A DNA stretch of 64,000 nucleotides, from positions 1,461,501 through 1,525,500 of the forward strand of contig BNHL01000001.1 of assembly GCA_015472025.1 (NCBI GenBank), given 5' to 3'. The stretch comes from Cytophagales bacterium WSM2-2. Its GTDB lineage: Bacteria > Bacteroidota > Bacteroidia > Cytophagales > Cyclobacteriaceae. Every line of letters begins with the position of its first letter. Position 1 is the first letter of the stretch. Shown one piece after another: positions 60,026-64,000 of the stretch. The notes beneath the pieces are model-generated. The model saw only the letters and a list, made by a program, of their open reading frames with translations, made no database searches and was not told the DNA's origin. The translations under genes were made by a program, and so were the position numbers.

Positions 60026-60107
60026 ACTTAATAATTTACAATAAGGATTCAATAGTCACTAATTTTCCATAAAAACCAAATCTTTTTTTCATCCGAAGCT
60101 TCTAATC

Positions 60108-60137
60108 TTTCGAACAACCTTAAATCAATTAGTTTTG
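60108..60137 (+). promoter_or_regulatory. promoter of Ldh-family gene
   Basis: TTTC (60108-60111), 18 bases, TAGTTTTG (60130-60137). The -7 box is perfect and ends seven bases before the ATG at 60145. Confidence 0.55.
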
Positions 60138-60144
60138 CGGCATT

Positions 60145-61224
60145 ATGGCTGAACAACTATTCACACATTCGCGCCTGAGCGATCTGTCAAAAAAAATATT
60201 TCTAAAAATCGGATGTCCTGAGGACCAGGCGATACGGGCTACAGAATCATTGCTTCGTGCTGATTTGCGTGGTGTAGATTCACATGGAGTAGCACGCCTG
60301 AGTGGATATGTCAGGTTGTGGGAAGCGAAACGCGTGAACAGCCAGCCCGACATAAAAATTGTTCATGAAAGTCCAAGTACGGCTGTAGTAGATGGCGATG
60401 CGGGGCTCGGTCTTGTGGTTGCGCCCAAAGCGATGGAGATCGCGATAGCAAAAGCGAAAATTGCAGGCACTGGTTGGGTGGCTGTAAAAAATTCAAATCA
60501 CTTTGGTATTGCCGGACATCATGCGATGATGGCATTACCGCATGACATGATCGGTATGGCTATGACCAACGCGAGTCCGTTGGTGGCGCCTACATTTTCA
60601 GTAGAAAGATTACTGGGAACAAATCCGATCGCTGTGGCAATCCCCGCGGACAAACAACCTCCTTTCGTAGCCGACTTTGCAACTACCACTGCAGCCAATG
60701 GAAAACTTGAAATTCTACAACGCAAAGAAAAAGAAGCTCCGTTTGGCTGGATCCAGAAAAAAGACGGATCACCTTCTTCCAACCCGAATGAATTGAAAGA
60801 TGGAGGCGCCTTGATTCCCTTAGGCAGCGACCGTGAGCATGGAAGTCACAAAGGGTTCTGCCTTGGAGCTTGGGTCGATATTTTTTCGGCTGTTCTCAGC
60901 GGAGCAAACTATGGTCCGTGGGTTCCCCCTTTTGTAAGTTTCCTTGCGCCCCCGGCTGATCCTGTTGGCAAAGGCATTGGTCATTTTTTCGGAGCCATGC
61001 GCATTGATGCATTCAGGCCCAGCGATGAATTTAAAAAACACATGGACAACTGGATCACCCGCTTTCGTTCAGCAAAAACAATTGAAAGTGAAGAGCGATT
61101 GATTATTCCCGGCGATCCTGAGCGGGAGTTTGAAATTGAGCGTATGAAAACCGGTATTCCATTGAACGAAAAGGTCGTTCAGGATTTACAGGAACTTGCA
61201 AAGAAATTTGAAATCGATTTTTAG
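60145..61224 (+). CDS. Ldh family oxidoreductase (malate/L-lactate dehydrogenase fold)
   Basis: 359 residues. Type 2 malate/lactate/sulfolactate dehydrogenase family, distinct from the Rossmann LDH. Family features are the N-terminal RADLRGVDSHGVARLSGYV, VDGDAGLGLVVAPKAM, NSNHFGIAGHHAMMAL (the catalytic His), TNASPLVAPTFSVERLLGTNPIAVAIPAD and DREHGSHKGFCLGAWVDIFSAVLSGA. Reduces or oxidises a 2-hydroxy acid with NAD(P). Substrate uncertain. Nearly leaderless promoter upstream. Its stop overlaps that of the convergent beta-barrel gene (61221-61224). Confidence 0.93.
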   Translation: MAEQLFTHSRLSDLSKKIFLKIGCPEDQAIRATESLLRADLRGVDSHGVARLSGYVRLWEAKRVNSQPDIKIVHESPSTAVVDGDAGLGLVVAPKAMEIAIAKAKIAGTGWVAVKNSNHFGIAGHHAMMALPHDMIGMAMTNASPLVAPTFSVERLLGTNPIAVAIPADKQPPFVADFATTTAANGKLEILQRKEKEAPFGWIQKKDGSPSSNPNELKDGGALIPLGSDREHGSHKGFCLGAWVDIFSAVLSGANYGPWVPPFVSFLAPPADPVGKGIGHFFGAMRIDAFRPSDEFKKHMDNWITRFRSAKTIESEERLIIPGDPEREFEIERMKTGIPLNEKVVQDLQELAKKFEIDF

Positions 61225-61763
61225 AATCCGAAAAACACCCGGAAAACAATGGGGGAATTGAAAACTCCATTGGGTTGGTACAAGAGGTCATACATCGCCA
61301 TGGCGTTGATTGATCCACGCTTTCCCAAGGGTTGAGTATATCCAGCACCCACCAAGAAGCGGTCATAATACCTCCGCGGTTGGTTGTCAATTGTGCTTGA
61401 ACTGATCCTGTCGTATTCCACTTGAAAAAACAATTGCTGCACGACATAGCGAGCAAAAGGGGCGTAACCAAACTGATCATAGTGGACACCGACATCGGGG
61501 AAACTGTATCTTGAATAAGAGAGATTGACACCGAGAAGAAAATTTGGTTGCACTTTATACCCTACGGTTGGCAAAAGAGAATAATAGTTGTAGCGATATC
61601 CTTGCGTGTTAGTTCCGCTGCCAAGTCCACCTCCGCCTGCAAAGTACAATTTATCTATGTTGAATTGAGTCCCTCGCATCCCGCTCTTATTAAGGCCTGT
61701 CTGGGCCGAACAAGTAGCTGATGCAAAAAGAACTAAAAACAGTATTACGATCACACGATTCAT
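61221..61763 (-). CDS. outer-membrane beta-barrel-like protein, hypothetical
   Basis: 180 residues from the ATG giving MNRVIVILFLVLFASATCSAQ, a signal peptide; a longer frame overlaps the divIC-like gene by 14 bases. The mature part has alternating aromatic strands (YRYNYYSLLPTVGYKVQ, NLLGVNLSYSRYSF, FARYVVQQLFFQVEYDRI) ending in FRVFFGF, whose C-terminal Phe suits an eight-stranded outer-membrane barrel. No family. It lies ten bases downstream of the FtsB/DivIC-like gene and is probably co-transcribed. Confidence 0.72.
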   Translation of the reverse strand: MNRVIVILFLVLFASATCSAQTGLNKSGMRGTQFNIDKLYFAGGGGLGSGTNTQGYRYNYYSLLPTVGYKVQPNFLLGVNLSYSRYSFPDVGVHYDQFGYAPFARYVVQQLFFQVEYDRISSSTIDNQPRRYYDRFLVGAGYTQPLGKRGSINAMAMYDLLYQPNGVFNSPIVFRVFFGF

Positions 61764-61773
61764 AATCTTCAAC

Positions 61774-62064
61774 TTATTTTTCTTCAATAACGAAAATATC
61801 TTCGTTCGGTTTTTTCATCAGGTACTTTTCACGAGCGAATTTCTCAAGTAACTCCTTATTGGTTGTGAGCTCTTGCTTGTCTTTTTCCACTTCCGCGATT
61901 TTTTCCCTGTAAAAATCCTTTTCATTCTCCAGCGAACGCAATTTTGAACTCATTCGATAACGAGTGATGAGATCATTGGAGTCGAGAAAAGTCATCCAGA
62001 TTAAAAAACAGATTCCGGTGACTGCATAAAAATTCCGGAACAAGGGACCCAGCTTCTTAGCCAT
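61774..62064 (-). CDS. septum formation initiator family protein (FtsB/DivIC-like)
   Basis: 96 residues: short cytosolic start, one membrane helix (about 10-28) and a periplasmic coiled coil (about 38-75: SSKLRSLENEKDFYREKIAEVEKDKQELTTNKELLEKFAREKYLM). The sequence LEKFAREKYLMKKPNEDIFVIEE is the family C-terminus. With FtsL and FtsQ/DivIB it regulates septal peptidoglycan synthesis. The family call is by topology and coiled coil pattern plus that motif. The barrel gene follows. Confidence 0.9.
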   Translation of the reverse strand: MAKKLGPLFRNFYAVTGICFLIWMTFLDSNDLITRYRMSSKLRSLENEKDFYREKIAEVEKDKQELTTNKELLEKFAREKYLMKKPNEDIFVIEEK

Positions 62065-62119
62065 AAGTTTAAAAAATAGTTTGACGAAGGTACTAATTAA
62101 AATGACATCTTCCAGCTAA

Positions 62120-63148
62120 TCACTTCACAGTCACGACTTTCTCCCCCTTCTTGACTAATTTTCCGAGTGGCTTTAGATAGAGCCCAATGCTAGCAGCATA
62201 TTTTTCGAATTCGTTGCTCTTGCCGACATCGACAGACACCAGTAATCCTCCACTGGTTTGAGGATCGGCTAACACCGATTTTTGTTCTTCCGTAACCGTG
62301 CTGATTTTATTTCCATAACTCTCCCAGTTGCGCTGGGTTCCACCTGGCATAGACTTTTGCTGGACGTATTCTTGTAAAAAGTCAAAGCATGGTACGTCCT
62401 TTAAATAAATCTCTGCGGACAGGTTGCTCCCTTCACACATCTCGCACAGGTGGCCAAGCAAGCCAAACCCAGTAACATCAGTCATCGCGTTAACATAATC
62501 CAACTTCCCGAACTGTGATCCGGGTTTGTTCAAGGTCAACATTGTGTCAACGGCTTTCTGCAAATGGTCTTGTTTTACAATTCCTTTTTTTTGCGCTGTT
62601 GTGATGATTCCTATGCCGAGTGGTTTTGTCAAATACAGTAATGATCCTTCTTTAGCAGTGTCATTCCTTTTGAGATTTTCTTTTTTCAGTTTTCCTGAAA
62701 CAGCCAGTCCAAATACCGGCTCGGGGCAGTCAATGCTATGACCTCCGGCCAAAGGAATTCCGGCATCGGCACAAACTTTCCGGCTTCCATCCAATACCGA
62801 CTTTGCAACCTCGGGCGGAATCTTGTTGATCGGCCACCCAAGAATGGCAATCGCCATAAAAGGATCGCCACCCATCGCGTACACATCACTGATCGCATTC
62901 ACCGAAGCGATGGCTCCGAATGTAAATGGGTCATCTACGATAGGCATGAAAAAATCGGTCGTGCTGACAATGCAGGTTCCATCGCCAATATCGAAGACAG
63001 CCGCATCATCTTTCGACTCATTACCAACGAGCAGGGAAGGAAATTTCTGTTTTGGAAAGTCGGAATGTAAGATGGTGTCGAGTACCGCCGGGGCAATTTT
63101 GCATCCACATCCCGCACCGTGAGAGTATTGAGTGAGCTTGATATCCAT
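62120..63148 (-). CDS. selD: selenide, water dikinase (selenophosphate synthetase)
   Basis: 342 residues. Makes selenophosphate from selenide and ATP. The catalytic motif is [13 protein letters not shown]: Cys14 and Lys17 correspond to Cys17 and Lys20 of the Escherichia coli enzyme, so this is the Cys form, not selenocysteine. [40 protein letters not shown] and [14 protein letters not shown] match closely along the whole length. mnmH, which consumes selenophosphate, starts 34 bases upstream on the same strand, so the two form an operon. No selA, selB or selC is in the window. Confidence 0.97.
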   Translation of the reverse strand: MDIKLTQYSHGAGCGCKIAPAVLDTILHSDFPKQKFPSLLVGNESKDDAAVFDIGDGTCIVSTTDFFMPIVDDPFTFGAIASVNAISDVYAMGGDPFMAIAILGWPINKIPPEVAKSVLDGSRKVCADAGIPLAGGHSIDCPEPVFGLAVSGKLKKENLKRNDTAKEGSLLYLTKPLGIGIITTAQKKGIVKQDHLQKAVDTMLTLNKPGSQFGKLDYVNAMTDVTGFGLLGHLCEMCEGSNLSAEIYLKDVPCFDFLQEYVQQKSMPGGTQRNWESYGNKISTVTEEQKSVLADPQTSGGLLVSVDVGKSNEFEKYAASIGLYLKPLGKLVKKGEKVVTVK

Positions 63149-63182
63149 TTCTTTTGATTTGACTAGTTGCTTATTCAGATTA

Positions 63183-64000
63183 TCACGTCTTCAAATTAAT
63201 TAACTCTTTTGCAAACGTTGAACCGTCTCCGCCATTCCAGCCTAGTGTACTAATTATTTTCTCCTTCCGTTTCTGAATCGAGTTGCGATAAGCTTTGTCA
63301 TAGTAAGTAAGCAAAATATCTATGGTGGCAGTCATGTCGCCCTGGAGTAGCTTTTCCCTGGCTGCATTGTAGTGCTGCCCCCCCAATTTTTTTATCACCT
63401 TACCCATGATTTCTAGAAACTCTTCTCTGTCGGCTGATCCGTATTCATTCACTAAGCGCTGCACGCGAACTTCTTTTGTGACGTCCATCTGTACAATCTT
63501 GCCACCGTTCATTTTCTCCCAAAAATCGGTAGGTAAAAATATTTTTCCGATCGCAATTGATTCATCCTCAACCCAAATTCGCCTCGACAAATCCAGCTTC
63601 AGAATTTCTTCGAACAATTCATTTTGAAATTGTTCAGTGGTAGGTTGCGGTGGCATAAGCAATCCTCCAAAAGCAGAGCCTTTGTGGTTCGCGAGTTTCT
63701 CCAAGTCCAGGATTTGCTCGCCATGTGCATGAAGAGCGCGTAAAATTTCACTCTTACCACTGCCCGTAAATCCAGTAAGTAGGATCAGAGACATCGGTCT
63801 TTTAAAATTTCCCAGCGCATGCTGCCGGTACGCCTTGTACCCACCCGTTAAGGCACTCGATTTTATCCGTGCCATACTTACAAACTGGCAGAAATTATTA
63901 GAACGCATTCCTCCGCGCCAACAATGAACCAGCAATTCCTTTCCTGCTGAAATTCGTTCTGCCTCGTTCACGATCTCCTCCAATCGTGGGCCCACAAGTC
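63183..64000 (-). CDS. mnmH: tRNA 2-selenouridine synthase (partial, 5' end outside window)
   Basis: About 272 residues visible; the frame runs off the right edge. Replaces the sulfur of 2-thiouridine at the tRNA wobble base with selenium, using selenophosphate from SelD. Visible are the end of the rhodanese domain with its active-site Cys in [15 protein letters not shown], then a P-loop domain with [18 protein letters not shown] (Walker A). The middle [23 protein letters not shown] is also typical of MnmH. The missing part is the N-terminal rhodanese region. Co-transcribed with selD. Confidence 0.95.
   Translation of the reverse strand, partial: LVGPRLEEIVNEAERISAGKELLVHCWRGGMRSNNFCQFVSMARIKSSALTGGYKAYRQHALGNFKRPMSLILLTGFTGSGKSEILRALHAHGEQILDLEKLANHKGSAFGGLLMPPQPTTEQFQNELFEEILKLDLSRRIWVEDESIAIGKIFLPTDFWEKMNGGKIVQMDVTKEVRVQRLVNEYGSADREEFLEIMGKVIKKLGGQHYNAAREKLLQGDMTATIDILLTYYDKAYRNSIQKRKEKIISTLGWNGGDGSTFAKELINLKT

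Noticed and set aside
1..64000. CRISPR array, rRNA operon, insertion sequence or prophage
   Set aside because: No regularly spaced direct repeats, ribosomal RNA sequence, transposase or phage structural genes were seen; the tail-fibre-like protein at 26 kb stands among ordinary bacterial secreted genes.

Overview
The window is a contiguous piece of a Bacteroidota chromosome, most likely order Cytophagales. Evidence: gliding-motility-type (CHU_C) and type A type-IX-secretion C-terminal signals, a PorP/SprF protein, SusC-like TonB-dependent receptors, DUF2851 and DUF4139 proteins, almost no Shine-Dalgarno sequences, and repeated matches to the Bacteroidota -7 box TAnnTTTG. Gene density is high and I see no prophage, conjugative element or CRISPR array. 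Most of it is core housekeeping with accessory surface genes between.

Layout. 1-0.94 kb: tail of an unknown gene, a DUF4190-like protein and an RDD protein. 1-4 kb (minus): metK, an RsmI-like methyltransferase and an alpha/beta hydrolase. 4.1-6.7 kb (plus): lysA, a VOC protein and a single-domain voltage-gated cation channel with selectivity filter TLDNWSD. 6.7-9.3 kb (minus): secreted dienelactone hydrolase, DinB-family protein, glycosyltransferase. 9.4-10.9 kb: TetR regulator plus alpha/beta hydrolase, each preceded by the palindrome GATACCGAtyGGTATC. 10.9-18 kb (minus): TonB receptor, ispH with no canonical full-length start codon, penicillin acylase, a 57-residue basic protein, HtrA. 18.3-22.4 kb: RlmI and a large CHU_C protein. 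22.4-25 kb: divergent DEAD-box helicase and dihydroorotase.

25.1-25.8 kb: tRNA-His followed by a 357-bp unit carrying a GIY-YIG nuclease and bounded by a second copy of the tRNA 3' end plus its terminator. This is the best candidate for an under-described mobile system here. 26-28.4 kb: tail-fibre-like protein and deacetylase-like protein with a type IX signal. 28.5-35.7 kb: surface-repeat protein, SH3b protein, TIGR02117 protein, a small conserved-looking protein, and a three-gene operon (DUF2851, polytopic membrane protein, NeuD-like acyltransferase).

36-46.2 kb: FtsX-like permease, a small beta-barrel, pyrF, lolA-ftsK, and a TPR histidine kinase with a LuxR-type regulator. 46.3-52.4 kb: a 1706-residue secreted protein with two predicted seven-bladed FG-GAP propellers and three Ig-like repeats, followed by its PorP/SprF partner. 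52.4-64 kb: histidine kinase, TonB, ECF sigma factor with a small membrane protein, a TonB receptor with a YfiR protein, DUF4139 protein, Ldh-family oxidoreductase, beta-barrel, FtsB/DivIC, selD and a truncated mnmH.

Themes. Cell-surface building and export (T9SS substrates, SprF, TonB, receptors, LolA) dominate the accessory part. Several genes have a perfect -7 box only 5-8 bases before the start codon, implying leaderless or nearly leaderless messages. selD plus mnmH implies selenium is used for tRNA selenouridine. All functional calls are by eye, without database searches.
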